Of a stretch of 64,000 bases of DNA, positions 33,639-41,560 are shown piece after piece (position 1 is the first letter of the stretch; each line of letters starts with the position of its first letter). This DNA is from CAVQRB01 sp963715055 (GTDB lineage Bacteria > Pseudomonadota > Alphaproteobacteria > Rhodobacterales > Rhodobacteraceae). The notes below the pieces were generated by a model. It was not told the DNA's origin. It did not search any database and saw only the letters and a list, made by a program, of their open reading frames with translations. The stretch covers positions 310,001 through 374,000 of the forward strand of contig CAVQRB010000002.1 of NCBI GenBank assembly GCA_963715055.1, in the 5' to 3' direction. The position numbers and the translations under genes were made by a program.

Positions 33639-34238
33639 ACGTCACCATCCCCGTGATCGAGACCAAACGCCTGATCCTGCGCGGCCCCGAGCCCGAGGAT
33701 TATCCGGATTTCAAATCGACCTTCACCAGCTACCGCGCGCGTTTCATGGGCGGTCCGCTGAATGCCTATGAGGCCTGGATGCTCTATGCCGCCGAGATCG
33801 GCCACTGGCAGATCCGCGGCTATCGGCATGTGGATGATTCACGACAAGCTGACCGACGAGACCTACGGCATGGCCGGCGGCTGGAAGCCCGCGAAATGGC
33901 CCGAGGCGGAGATCGCCTGGATCATCTGGCCGGACAAGAACGGCAAGGGCTATGCGCTGGAGGCCACCCATGCGGTGCGCAAGTATTTCTACACCAAGGG
34001 CGGCTGGGACGGGGCGGTCAGCTACATCGACCCGATGAACCTCGACAGCATCCGGCTCGCCGAACGGCTGGGCGCGAAGAAGGACCACGACGCGCCCACC
34101 ATCGACGGCTCCGACGCCGTTTATCGCCACCCCTCGCCCCGCGCGCTCGAGGGCTCGCAACTGGCGCATGGGATCGAGATGGAGATCAGCCACTACACCG
34201 ATCCGATGTTCAAACCGAAAGGCTGGGCCCTTGACTGA
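33635..34238 (+). CDS. RimJ/RimL-type GNAT acetyltransferase 5 of 5, apparent frameshift
   Basis: The N-terminal frame starts at 33635 with IPVIETKRLILRGPEPEDYPDF, in line with gene 2. At base 33824 one extra C shifts it. The homologous protein continues at once as GMWMIHDKLTDETYGMAGGW, with the acetyl-CoA loop NGKGYALEATHAVRKYF and NLDSIRLAERLGAKKDH. It ends at 34238 in the second frame after a longer C-terminal tail than its paralogs (EGSQLAHGIEMEISHYTDPMF). If the base is an error, the protein is about 200 residues. Confidence 0.82.
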
Positions 34239-34273
34239 CCTGACCATGAATTGCGCGATGCCGCGCTGCGGCG

Positions 34274-34301
34274 GTGTACGCCCGGTGTACAGGGGGTGTA
34301 C
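34274..34301 (+). repeat. three GTGTAC hexamers at 11-base spacing
   Basis: GTGTAC occurs at 34274, 34285 and 34296, one every 11 bases, in the 102-base gap between the GNAT array and chorismate mutase. GGGTGTCACCCCCCC follows. Near-helical phasing could reflect protein binding. No known family of operators is matched with confidence. Confidence 0.4.
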
Positions 34302-34340
34302 GGGTGTCACCCCCCCGGCGAACCGCTTTGGAGACCTCGC

Positions 34341-34637
34341 ATGACCGATGCCGTGACCCGCGCCGCGGAAGTGCTGAAAGAGCACCGCGCCTCCATCGAC
34401 CGTCTCGACGCGATCCTCGTCTATACGCTCGGCGAGCGCTTCAAGCACACCCAGGCCGTGGGGAAACTCAAGGCCGAACACGACCTTCCCCCGTCAGATC
34501 CCGCGCGCGAAGCCGCGCAGATCCGGCGGCTCGAAGATTTGGCGAAAGAGGCTGATCTCGATCCCGAATTCGCCAAGAAGTTCCTGAACTTCATCATCGC
34601 CGAAGTCATTCGGCATCACCAGCAACACCAATCGTAA
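34341..34637 (+). CDS. chorismate mutase (AroQ class, monofunctional)
   Basis: A 98-residue helical enzyme that converts chorismate to prephenate for Phe and Tyr synthesis. The N-terminal helix carries HRASIDRLDAILVYTLGERFK with the catalytic Arg residues, and the second region carries TQAVGKLKAEHDLPPSDPAREAAQIRRL with the Lys. It is the size of a stand-alone AroQ domain. I chose the ATG at 34341 (MTDAVTRAAEV); the frame is open to 34251. This gene lies between the GNAT array and rpsP, as in many Rhodobacteraceae. Confidence 0.93.
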   Translation: MTDAVTRAAEVLKEHRASIDRLDAILVYTLGERFKHTQAVGKLKAEHDLPPSDPAREAAQIRRLEDLAKEADLDPEFAKKFLNFIIAEVIRHHQQHQS

Positions 34638-34686
34638 CACCCGGGCGAATGCCCGGATACCAAAGCCAGATCAAGGAGATATACCC

Positions 34687-35085
34687 ATGGCCATGAAAAT
34701 TCGTCTCGCCCGCGGCGGTTCCAAGAAGCGCCCGCATTACGCCATCGTCGCCGCCGACAGCCGCATGCCCCGCGACGGCCGCTTCATCGAGAAACTGGGC
34801 GTCTACAACCCGCTCTTGGCCAAGGACAGCGAAGACCGCGTGAAGATGGACGCAGAGCGCGTCGCCTATTGGCTGGGCCATGGCGCACAGCCCACCGATC
34901 GCGTCGCCCGCCTGCTCGAAGCCGCTGGTATCAAGGAGAAAACCGAGCGCAACAACCCCAAGAAGGGCGCGCCCGGCAAGAAGGCCAAGGAGCTTCTGGA
35001 GAAGAAGGCCGCCAAGGAAGCTGCCGCTGCCGAAGCCGCAGCAGCGCCTGCCGAGGCCCCTGCCGAAGAAGCCTCGGCCGAGTAA
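34687..35085 (+). CDS. rpsP: 30S ribosomal protein S16
   Basis: A 132-residue small-subunit protein. The start MAMKIRLARGGSKKRPHYAIVAADSRMPRDGRFIEKLG is the S16 signature. The first 85 residues are the usual core. The C-terminus (about residues 95-132) is an Ala/Lys/Glu-rich extension with repeated EA and PAEA units, common in alphaproteobacterial S16. AAGGAG lies eight bases upstream of the ATG at 34687; an in-frame ATG two codons later is less likely. It begins the ribosomal rpsP-rimM-trmD-rplS order and is followed by a terminator. Confidence 0.97.
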   Translation: MAMKIRLARGGSKKRPHYAIVAADSRMPRDGRFIEKLGVYNPLLAKDSEDRVKMDAERVAYWLGHGAQPTDRVARLLEAAGIKEKTERNNPKKGAPGKKAKELLEKKAAKEAAAAEAAAAPAEAPAEEASAE

Positions 35086-35127
35086 TCAGGCGCAGGTTGC
35101 CTGCCGGTCGAAAGGCTGGACAAGACA

Positions 35128-35162
35128 GGCGCTGCGCCCTTTGATGGGTGCAGCGCCTTTTT
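35128..35162 (+). terminator. rho-independent terminator after rpsP
   Basis: GGCGCTGCGCCC (35128-35139) pairs with GGGTGCAGCGCC (35146-35157), 11 of 12 positions Watson-Crick, followed by TTTTT. It separates rpsP from the small gene and rimM, perhaps with partial readthrough. Confidence 0.85.
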
Positions 35163-35185
35163 CGTGACCCAAGCCCGGACCCGCC

Positions 35186-35329
35186 ATGTTCAGACCGATC
35201 CGCACGTTGCTTCTGATCGTCGCGGCCTTTTACGCCGGGAAGTTTCTCGAGATGTCGAAATATGCGGATCTGTGCCGGGATCGCGGCGGTGCTCTTTCGG
35301 AAGGGCTTTGTCTCGGAGTTGAAGAATGA
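35186..35329 (+). CDS. 47-residue hypothetical membrane microprotein
   Basis: An ATG at 35186 opens 47 codons: a hydrophobic first half (MFRPIRTLLLIVAAFYAGKF) and a polar tail with two cysteines (CRDRGGALSEGLCLGVEE). The tail is typical of small periplasmic-facing Cys proteins. Its stop (TGA at 35327-35329) overlaps the rimM ATG at 35326 in the ATGA manner, strong evidence of a real, coupled gene. One membrane helix or an uncleaved signal, then a short domain with a possible disulfide. Similar tiny proteins occur upstream of rimM in related genomes as far as I recall. Function unknown. Confidence 0.65.
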   Translation: MFRPIRTLLLIVAAFYAGKFLEMSKYADLCRDRGGALSEGLCLGVEE

Positions 35330-35832
35330 GTGATGACAAGGTCTGTGTCGGTGCGCTGGCGGGCTCTTATGGCGTGCGCGGCGAGTTGCGCGTGAAAAGC
35401 TTCTGCGCCATTGCCGAAGACATCGAGAAATACAGCCCCCTTTCCGATGAAAGCGGCGCGCGACAGTTCCACCTCGCCTTGATCCGGCCGATCAAGAACG
35501 GCTTTGTCGCGCGCGTCTCCGAGGTTGCCACCAAGGAGGAAGCGGATGCCCTGAAAGGCGTGCAGCTTTTCGCCGCGCGCGACCAGCTGCCCTCGCTGCC
35601 CGACGACGAATACTACCACGCCGACCTGATCGGGCTTGCGGTTCTGGATACCGGCGGCGCCCCCCTCGGCGTCGTGAAATCCGTTCAGGATCACGGCGCG
35701 GGCGATCTGCTGGAAGTGCAACGCCCCGGCTCCTCCGAAACGGTGCTGCTTCCCTTCACGCTGGCTGCCGTGCCGACAGTCGATCTGGCGGCCGGCCGGA
35801 TCATCGCCGACCCACCCGACGGGCTTTTCTGA
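35326..35832 (+). CDS. rimM: 16S rRNA processing protein RimM
   Basis: A 168-residue assembly factor of the 30S head. The N-terminal RimM domain starts KVCVGALAGSYGVRGELRVKSF. The PRC-barrel C-terminal half contains DEYYHADLIGLAVLDTGGAPLGVVKSVQDHGAGDLLEV and VLLPFTLAAVPTVDLAAGRIIADPPDGLF. It binds S19 and is needed for efficient 16S maturation. The start overlaps the upstream microprotein stop; trmD begins one base after its stop. Confidence 0.95.
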   Translation: MSDDKVCVGALAGSYGVRGELRVKSFCAIAEDIEKYSPLSDESGARQFHLALIRPIKNGFVARVSEVATKEEADALKGVQLFAARDQLPSLPDDEYYHADLIGLAVLDTGGAPLGVVKSVQDHGAGDLLEVQRPGSSETVLLPFTLAAVPTVDLAAGRIIADPPDGLF

Positions 35833-35833
35833 C

Positions 35834-36619
35834 GTGAGCGACACGCCCAAATCCCACGGCCGCAAGAGCATCCGCCCGACCCTGAAACCCCGCGCCCTGA
35901 TGGATCCGGGCGAGGAACTGGCAGGGGTCTGGCAGGCGCGGGTCATCACCCTTTTTCCGGATGCCTTTCCGGGCGTGCTCGGCCTGTCGCTGACCGGCAA
36001 GGCCCTCAACGAAGGACGATGGCAGCTGCACACCCATGACCTGCGGGAATTCGGCATCGGTCGCCACCGCAACGTCGATGACACGCCCGCGGGCGGCGGG
36101 GCCGGCATGGTCCTGCGCGCCGATGTGGTGGGGCCGGCCATCGAGGCCGCGCAAGCCTATGCGCGCGGCCGCTGGCCGATCCTCTACATGTCTCCGCGCG
36201 GCCGTCCCTTCGACCAGGCGATGGCCCGCGACCTCGCAGGCTGCGAAGGTGTCACGCTCCTCTGTGGAAGGTTCGAGGGGGTGGATGAACGGGTCCTGGA
36301 GCATTTCGGCGTCACCGAAGTCTCGCTCGGCGATTTCGTGATGACCGGCGGGGAGATTGCCGCGCAGGCGCTGATCGACGCCTCCGTTCGGCTTTTGCCC
36401 GGAGTTCTCGGCAATGCCGAGAGCACGCTGGAGGAAAGCCATTCCAACGGGCTGCTCGAGCATCCGCAGTACACCCGCCCCGCCACATGGGAAGGCCGGG
36501 AGATCCCCGGGATTCTGACCTCCGGCAACCACGCGGAAATCGACAGGTGGCGCCGTCGGGCATCCGAAGAGTTGACGCGTGCACGGCGGCCCGATCTCTG
36601 GGCGAAGCGCGACGGGTAA
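35834..36619 (+). CDS. trmD: tRNA (guanine37-N1)-methyltransferase TrmD
   Basis: A 261-residue SPOUT methyltransferase that makes m1G37 in tRNAs reading CNN and GNN codons. It starts with a GTG at 35834 and has a 28-residue N-terminal extension (SDTPKSHGRKSIRPTLKPRA) before the core WQARVITLFPDAFPGVLG. The trefoil knot is in LLCGRFEGVDERVLEHF and SLGDFVMTGGEIAAQALID. The SAM-site GGGAGMVLRADV is intact. The extension is seen in other alphaproteobacterial TrmD but needs start confirmation. It follows rimM after one base. Confidence 0.94.
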   Translation: MSDTPKSHGRKSIRPTLKPRALMDPGEELAGVWQARVITLFPDAFPGVLGLSLTGKALNEGRWQLHTHDLREFGIGRHRNVDDTPAGGGAGMVLRADVVGPAIEAAQAYARGRWPILYMSPRGRPFDQAMARDLAGCEGVTLLCGRFEGVDERVLEHFGVTEVSLGDFVMTGGEIAAQALIDASVRLLPGVLGNAESTLEESHSNGLLEHPQYTRPATWEGREIPGILTSGNHAEIDRWRRRASEELTRARRPDLWAKRDG

Positions 36620-36747
36620 GGCCCGCGGCCATGCAAGCCACCCGGCGAATTCGCCTGAAAGTTGTCACATTTCACTAAGGATTTGACTAAGATTCGCCGG
36701 AATTCCTGAGCAGGTTAACGATAGGGATGAACTCTGGATGACAACCT

Positions 36748-37053
36748 ATGCTCAAGCTGCTCAATCCATTTGCCGACAAAAAGCCCACCGTAAAGGAAGA
36801 TCTCCTGCCGGGAGCGAACTATTCCCGCTTCGCGCCTCGACATGTGCGGGAAGAACCGACGCGGGGGCATGACCCCCATCCCGAAGCCCATTTCGGCAAG
36901 CCCGCGCCGGTTGCCGCACATCGTCCGATCACGCGCGCGGCGCTCAGCCCGGAGCCGAAGTTCAGCGACAGCGCGCATCTTTACGCGGACGACCGGGTGT
37001 CGATTTCGGTTCTGCGCCGGGCGCTGCCAGAGCGGTTCTCGACACAGAACTGA
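36748..37053 (+). CDS. hypothetical protein
   Basis: A 101-residue Pro/His/Arg-rich protein starting MLKLLNPFADKKPTVKEDLL. It has no membrane segment or recognisable domain. The middle (REEPTRGHDPHPEAHFGKPAPVAAHRP) looks disordered. Third-position base use looks coding. It follows trmD after 128 bases that hold only a 12-base palindrome, GGCGAATTCGCC. Unrecognised. It could be a lineage-specific small protein or a false open frame. Confidence 0.4.
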   Translation: MLKLLNPFADKKPTVKEDLLPGANYSRFAPRHVREEPTRGHDPHPEAHFGKPAPVAAHRPITRAALSPEPKFSDSAHLYADDRVSISVLRRALPERFSTQN

Positions 37054-37177
37054 TCCCCCGATTTCCTCCATTCGAAGTTTGACGCCGGAAGCCAGCTTGA
37101 ATTTTCACGGTTTTTCGTGTATCGTTGAAACTCATATTTTTCGTTTTTCATTCATCTAAACATTGGAGGATGTCACC

Positions 37178-37447
37178 ATGGCTTCCTGCTTCAAGGAATA
37201 TCTTGCCTGCATGCGTCAGTGCGCGAGGCTGCCCGGATTGGCTGACCAGATGGCATGTGCCGCCGATTGCGACCTGGAACTGGCTGCTTGCATCAAGGAC
37301 AAGCTTTTCATGAGTTCAGCGACAGAAGCTGTTGCTCTCTCCAGATCAATGCGACTCGGGCTCGCCATTCCGATTGATATGGTCTTGTCTGGCGATGAAT
37401 TCGATTCCGTCGGAGATGATGCCGGATCAAGGAAAGGGAAAAAGTAG
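37178..37447 (+). CDS. small twin-CX3C cysteine-rich protein
   Basis: An 89-residue protein with six cysteines in its first 38 residues in a mirror-symmetric order: C4-x6-C11-x3-C15-x11-C27-x3-C31-x6-C38. The two CX3C pairs spaced by 11 residues, on predicted helices, form a helical hairpin pattern like twin CX3C proteins (eukaryotic small Tim chaperones). The tail (about residues 45-89) is polar and ends SRKGKK. No signal peptide is visible, so it may be cytoplasmic and bind a metal or cluster, or be exported by an unusual route. TTGGAGGA precedes the ATG at 37178. Its GC content is visibly lower than that of its neighbours. Unrecognised. Confidence 0.6.
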   Translation: MASCFKEYLACMRQCARLPGLADQMACAADCDLELAACIKDKLFMSSATEAVALSRSMRLGLAIPIDMVLSGDEFDSVGDDAGSRKGKK

Positions 37448-37769
37448 TCCCGCAGGCCACAATAACGGCTCTCTTCACAATCCTCATTTCTGTTTGCTCT
37501 GGGGCAAGCCTTGCCTCTTGATCTCGGAACAAATCTCGCCTAAACGGCGCAGGTTCGGCTTCGCCTTTCAGCGATGCCGGGCCTGACTTGTGCGGGATAA
37601 CAGGGTCTGGCGCTCTTCGGCCAGAAGCCCCCGGACCGGTCGGAAACCCAAGGAATGACGTCTCGAACCTCCCGGCGGACACCGCGGTGATCCCGATCCG
37701 AAGACCGGAAGCTCTGGAAACGCGCAAAACTTCGTGGAACGAACCACGAGCATCATAGGAGTGTATCAG
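37448..37769 (+). other. intergenic leader region of rplS, no gene seen
   Basis: A 322-base gap with no supported gene. A weak GGCG...CGCC hairpin with TTT lies near 37550-37570 and might end the twin-CX3C transcript. The rest, including a long stretch of short purine-rich repeats of CCGGA type near 37630-37720, could be an L19 leader, but no known leader motif is recognised. SD AGGAG for rplS lies at about 37758. Confidence 0.4.
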
Positions 37770-38153
37770 ATGAACCTGATCGCACAGATCGAAGCGGAAC
37801 AGATCGCCGCTCTGGGGAAAGACATCCCCGATTTCCGCGCCGGCGACACCGTCCGCGTCGGTTTCAAAGTCACCGAAGGCACACGCACCCGCGTGCAGAA
37901 CTACGAAGGTGTGTGCATCGCGCGCAACAATGGCCATGGCATCGCCGGCTCCTTCACCGTTCGCAAGATTTCCTTCGGCGAGGGCGTGGAGCGTGTGTTC
38001 CCGCTGCATTCGACCAACATCGACAGCATCACCGTGGTCCGCCGCGGTCGCGTGCGTCGCGCCAAGCTCTACTATCTGCGCAGCCGTCGCGGTAAATCCG
38101 CCCGGATCGTGGAGAATGCCAACTACAAGCCCCAGTCGGGCGCAGACGCGTAA
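37770..38153 (+). CDS. rplS: 50S ribosomal protein L19
   Basis: A 127-residue large-subunit protein at the subunit interface. MNLIAQIEAEQIAALGKDIPDFRAGDTVRVGFKV is the L19 start, and RKISFGEGVERVFPLHSTNIDSITVVRRGRVRRAKLYYLR the diagnostic middle. I chose the ATG at 37770, with AGGAG about 10 bases upstream; an open frame extends to 37734. It follows the trmD region and is followed by rpmE after 11 bases, forming an operon. Confidence 0.97.
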   Translation: MNLIAQIEAEQIAALGKDIPDFRAGDTVRVGFKVTEGTRTRVQNYEGVCIARNNGHGIAGSFTVRKISFGEGVERVFPLHSTNIDSITVVRRGRVRRAKLYYLRSRRGKSARIVENANYKPQSGADA

Positions 38154-38164
38154 GGAGCGGACCG

Positions 38165-38386
38165 ATGAAAGCCGATACACATCCCGATTACCACACGATC
38201 GACGTGAAAATGACCGACGGAACCGTCGTTCAGATGAAATCCACCTGGGGCAAGGAAGGCGATCAGCTGTCGCTCGACATCGACCCCTCCGTGCATCCCG
38301 CATGGACCGGCGGTTCATCCCGCCTGATGGACACCGGTGGCCGCGTCTCGAAGTTCAAGAACAAGTACGCCGGTCTGGGCTTCTGA
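38165..38386 (+). CDS. rpmE: 50S ribosomal protein L31
   Basis: A 73-residue L31. MKADTHPDYHTIDVKMTDGTVVQMKSTWGKEGDQL is the family start, and DPSVHPAWTGGSSRLMDTGGRVSKFKNKYAGLG the end. The four zinc-binding Cys residues of C+ type L31 are absent, so this is the C-minus (zinc-independent) form. A C-minus form as the only copy is typical in this group. GGAGCGG precedes the ATG. The operon ends here with a strong terminator. Confidence 0.95.
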   Translation: MKADTHPDYHTIDVKMTDGTVVQMKSTWGKEGDQLSLDIDPSVHPAWTGGSSRLMDTGGRVSKFKNKYAGLGF

Positions 38387-38411
38387 GCCTGAAACCCTGC
38401 GCAGACATGAA

Positions 38412-38440
38412 GGCCGCAACATTCCCGTTGCGGCCTTTCT
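38412..38440. terminator. bidirectional rho-independent terminator after rpmE
   Basis: GGCCGCAAC (38412-38420) and GTTGCGGCC (38427-38435) form a perfect 9-base stem with a 6-base loop, followed by TTTCTC. The outer-membrane gene converges on it from the other side. Confidence 0.85.
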
Positions 38441-38467
38441 CAATTTTGGCTCCTGCAGTCGCCGGGG

Positions 38468-39430
38468 TCAGAAACTGACCGCGACGCCGAGGGAAATGCC
38501 TTCGAGGTCCTCGCCCCGGGTGTATCGGGCCACCAAGCGTGCCGTCGTCACCCAAGGAACCCAAGTCTTGGAGACGTCGATCTCGCCACCGAAACCCACC
38601 TGCGCGATCCACGGGGTATTGAAGATCTCTTCCTGATCACCCCCGTAACGCCCGAGAGAGAATTCACTGACAAACCGGACAGGGCGGTCAAATGCGCGGT
38701 AACCTGTTGGCACGCGCAGCCGCGACCAGAGCGCCGTCGTTTCGGCAACGGCGCTGCCCACCACGTCCTTGTCCCCGCCGATGGGTTCGAGTTTCAGGTT
38801 TGTGTGGCGCAGCGTGACATCCACTTCCCAGTCATTGGCCCATCTTTCGTTGTAGGCCAGCGTGAGCGCGCCGCCCAGGCCGCCCGCTGTCAACCCGCCG
38901 TCGATCAGGAAATCGGTCTCCACGCCAAGCTTGCGACCGATAAAGAAAGCGCCAAGCGTCGCGTCGCTGACCACTTCTCCCAGCGCGATGAGTGCCATTG
39001 GGCGCAGAACGAGGTGATCTGCCAGCTTGAAATCCCAACCGATGCCACCGGACAGGGCAAAACTGTTCCATTTCGCTTCGGTTCTGCGCTGCTCAGTACC
39101 ATTGGAAAACACAAAGACAGGATCGTATCGGTTCCAGCCAACGTAGCCTTCAAGGTAAAGCGGAAATGTTTCACTCCAGGTGAAGCCACCGCCGAGCTGG
39201 CCTGCCTGAAAATCGATGCCGGGCTTGCTGCCACCGCCCGTATCCAGCGCAAGCGTGCTTGCGGTCTCACTGGGAACCGCCGACAACCCCAGCACGGCCA
39301 GTGCTCCTGACGCGCGTTTCTCGATCGCACGGTCCAGAAGTTCTGCAAAAGGATCTTCCTCGCTTAGCGCAGAAGTCGCGGCGCACAACAGCGCAGCCAA
39401 GACGACTAGGGAACGGCTGAGTCTGGACAT
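38468..39430 (-). CDS. outer-membrane beta-barrel protein (solitary autotransporter-like barrel)
   Basis: A 320-residue protein with a signal peptide (about residues 1-23, SRLSRSLVVLAALLCAATSALS). Many alternating amphipathic strands follow, and the C-terminus ends in Phe (LEGISLGVAVSF), the usual outer-membrane barrel signal. The pattern GGGFTWSETFPLYLEGYVGWNRY recalls the solitary autotransporter beta-barrel family, which lacks a passenger domain. That match is from memory and moderate. I chose the ATG at 39430; the frame runs to 39655 without a signal sequence. Divergent from mipZ across 267 bases that hold no other gene. Confidence 0.65.
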   Translation of the reverse strand: MSRLSRSLVVLAALLCAATSALSEEDPFAELLDRAIEKRASGALAVLGLSAVPSETASTLALDTGGGSKPGIDFQAGQLGGGFTWSETFPLYLEGYVGWNRYDPVFVFSNGTEQRRTEAKWNSFALSGGIGWDFKLADHLVLRPMALIALGEVVSDATLGAFFIGRKLGVETDFLIDGGLTAGGLGGALTLAYNERWANDWEVDVTLRHTNLKLEPIGGDKDVVGSAVAETTALWSRLRVPTGYRAFDRPVRFVSEFSLGRYGGDQEEIFNTPWIAQVGFGGEIDVSKTWVPWVTTARLVARYTRGEDLEGISLGVAVSF

Positions 39431-39697
39431 GGAACTGAAATGCACTTTCGCGGTGGGACCGTCCGAACCCTGATGGGAACCCCGGAAAACCGTCAAGACG
39501 AAAACGCGATAGCGACCTTTAAAGACACAGCTGCGAGACATCATCCCTACACCCCGGGCAATGCCGCGAAATCTCAACTTTTTCGCCTTATTAGTGACAA
39601 ATCGCGGGTCTCTTGTGCTTTCCAAAGCATGAAACCCCTCATATAGTGGCTGCAATCAGAAAGTTGCGGGAAGCAACCGGGGCAAAGGATCGGGCAT

Positions 39698-40507
39698 ATG
39701 GCGCATATCATCGTCGTGGGAAACGAAAAGGGCGGCGCTGGAAAATCCACTGTCTCCATGCATGTGGCGACCGCCCTTGCACGCATGGGGCACAAGATCA
39801 GCGCCCTCGATCTCGACCTGCGGCAACGCACTTTCGGACGCTATGTCGAGAACCGTTTGGCCTTCCTGAAAAAGACCGGCCTCGCGCTGGCCAGCCCCGT
39901 GATCAAGGAACTGCCAGAAATAGCCCCCGAGAGCCTGAAACCCGGTGAGAACATCTACGATCATCGGCTTTCAGCCGCCGTGGCTGAGCTTGAGCCGGAC
40001 AATGATTTCATCCTGATCGACTGCCCCGGGTCGCACACACGCCTGAGCCAGGTGGCGCACAGCCTTGCAGACACACTGATCACGCCGCTGAACGACAGTT
40101 TCGTCGATTTCGACCTTCTGGCGCGCACCGATGCAAGCGGCGACAAGATCCTTGGGCCTTCCGTCTATTCGGAAATGGTCTGGAACGCGCGTCAATTGCG
40201 CGCGCAGGCCGGTCTCACCCCGATTGACTGGGTCGTCGTGCGCAACCGCATGGGCGCGCAGCGCATGGTGAACAAGGAAAAGATGGAACGGGCGATCAAC
40301 AACCTGTCCAAACGGATCGGGTTTCGCATCGCGCCGGGTTTTTCAGAGCGCGTGGTCTTCCGCGAACTCTTTCCGCGCGGCCTGACCTTGCTCGACCTCA
40401 AGGACATCGGCGTGAAACAACTCAACATCTCGAATGTGGCGGCGCGTCAGGAATTGCGCGATCTGGTCAAGGCGCTGGAACTGCCCGGCGTCACGGCAGA
40501 CTTCTGA
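39698..40507 (+). CDS. mipZ: division-plane positioning ATPase MipZ
   Basis: A 269-residue ParA/MinD-type P-loop ATPase. The deviant Walker A is GNEKGGAGKSTVSMHV (residues 8-23). The Walker A' / switch regions lie in ALDLDLRQRTFGRYVENR and ILIDCPGSHTRL. The family phrase DFDLLARTDASGDKI and RNRMGAQRMVNKEKM fit MipZ. MipZ forms a bipolar gradient and blocks FtsZ ring assembly except at midcell in alphaproteobacteria. SD AAGGAT precedes the ATG. The 3' end overlaps a convergent EamA gene by 17 bases. It stands apart from parAB here, as in many Rhodobacteraceae. Confidence 0.95.
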   Translation: MAHIIVVGNEKGGAGKSTVSMHVATALARMGHKISALDLDLRQRTFGRYVENRLAFLKKTGLALASPVIKELPEIAPESLKPGENIYDHRLSAAVAELEPDNDFILIDCPGSHTRLSQVAHSLADTLITPLNDSFVDFDLLARTDASGDKILGPSVYSEMVWNARQLRAQAGLTPIDWVVVRNRMGAQRMVNKEKMERAINNLSKRIGFRIAPGFSERVVFRELFPRGLTLLDLKDIGVKQLNISNVAARQELRDLVKALELPGVTADF

Positions 40508-41363
40508 TCCGATTGCGTCGCAGCGCGACCAGGTTCGATACCAGAAGCGCGCCGACCACGATGGCGCCCCCCGCCAGCGCATAGGCTCCCGGATGCTCGT
40601 CGATCACAGCCCAGGCCAGCAGCGGGGCCAGTATCGACTCGAGCAGGATCAGCAGGGAGACCTCGGCGGAGGTGATGAAGCGCGGCCCGATGGCCAGAAG
40701 CGCCATGCTGCCCAGAATAAAGCCTGCATGCGCCAAAACCAGAGGTGTCTGCCCGGCCGAAACGGCAAGCGGGGCAGCAAAAGGCAGGACAAACAGCGCT
40801 GCCCCAAGATAGCCCAGGGCCGCACCCGGCACCATCGACACCTCACGTTTGAGGCGAGCCACCGTCAGTGCGGCTGCGAAGATCATCGAAACACACAAGG
40901 CCAGCGCGTCGCCCGCAAGACTGGCATGTGCGGTCTCGCCGGATCCATAGGCAATGATCGCGATGCCGGTCATCACGGCGATCATTGTCAGCACCAGTCT
41001 CCGGCTGATCGGTTCGGAGAGAAAGATCCGGCTGTAGATCGTCGCGAAGATCGGCATCGTGGCAATGATCAGAACCACATTCGCCACTGACGTGAGGCTC
41101 ACCGCCGCAACGAAGAGCACGCCGCTCGCACCGTTTGCCAGCATGTAGACGATGCCGTAGCGCCCCGTTGCCAGAACCTTCCTGAAAGGCTCGACCCCTT
41201 GCACCATCAGGATCGCCAGCGCGCATATCGCCCCGGCAAGAAAGAGCCGCCAGAAAGCGATCGTGAAGGCATCTGCATCTATCAGCCGGACAAAAAGCGA
41301 ATCCGGCACCACGAAGAGGACGCCGAGCGTGGTGATCACCAATCCTTTTGTCTGATCGTTCAT
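40491..41363 (-). CDS. EamA-family exporter (DMT superfamily)
   Basis: A 290-residue inner-membrane protein with ten predicted helices (two EamA repeats). It starts MNDQTKGLVITTLGVLFVVPDSLFVRLI and has the typical MPIFATIYSRIFLSEPISRR turn between halves and LLILLESILAPLLAWAVIDE near the end. It probably exports amino acids or metabolites; substrate unknown. I chose the ATG at 41363; an open frame continues to 41510 without homology. The 3' end overlaps mipZ by 17 bases on the opposite strand. Confidence 0.88.
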   Translation of the reverse strand: MNDQTKGLVITTLGVLFVVPDSLFVRLIDADAFTIAFWRLFLAGAICALAILMVQGVEPFRKVLATGRYGIVYMLANGASGVLFVAAVSLTSVANVVLIIATMPIFATIYSRIFLSEPISRRLVLTMIAVMTGIAIIAYGSGETAHASLAGDALALCVSMIFAAALTVARLKREVSMVPGAALGYLGAALFVLPFAAPLAVSAGQTPLVLAHAGFILGSMALLAIGPRFITSAEVSLLILLESILAPLLAWAVIDEHPGAYALAGGAIVVGALLVSNLVALRRNRIRSLP

Positions 41364-41560
41364 GCTGCCAGCGGTGACCGGTTTCCGCAGACATGTAAAG
41401 CGTGCGGCACCGGTCCCGGTCACGTGGGTATGCAGGCGTTGCGGCGCGGCCCACGCGGCGGCAAACTCTCCTGCACGGCCTCGAAACCAAGGACGCAAGC
41501 CATCTTGCAAAACCGGAGGCGAGCAGGTCTACTCAGTCCCTGACGTACAAGGAACGCCTC

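Noticed and set aside
34274..34301. PpsR/CrtJ-type TGT-N12-ACA sites in the GTGTAC repeats.
   Set aside because: The spacing found is N11, and no photosynthesis genes are nearby.
37308..38318. A 336-codon minus-strand frame covering the rplS and rpmE region.
   Set aside because: It runs opposite two certain ribosomal protein genes and has no signature.
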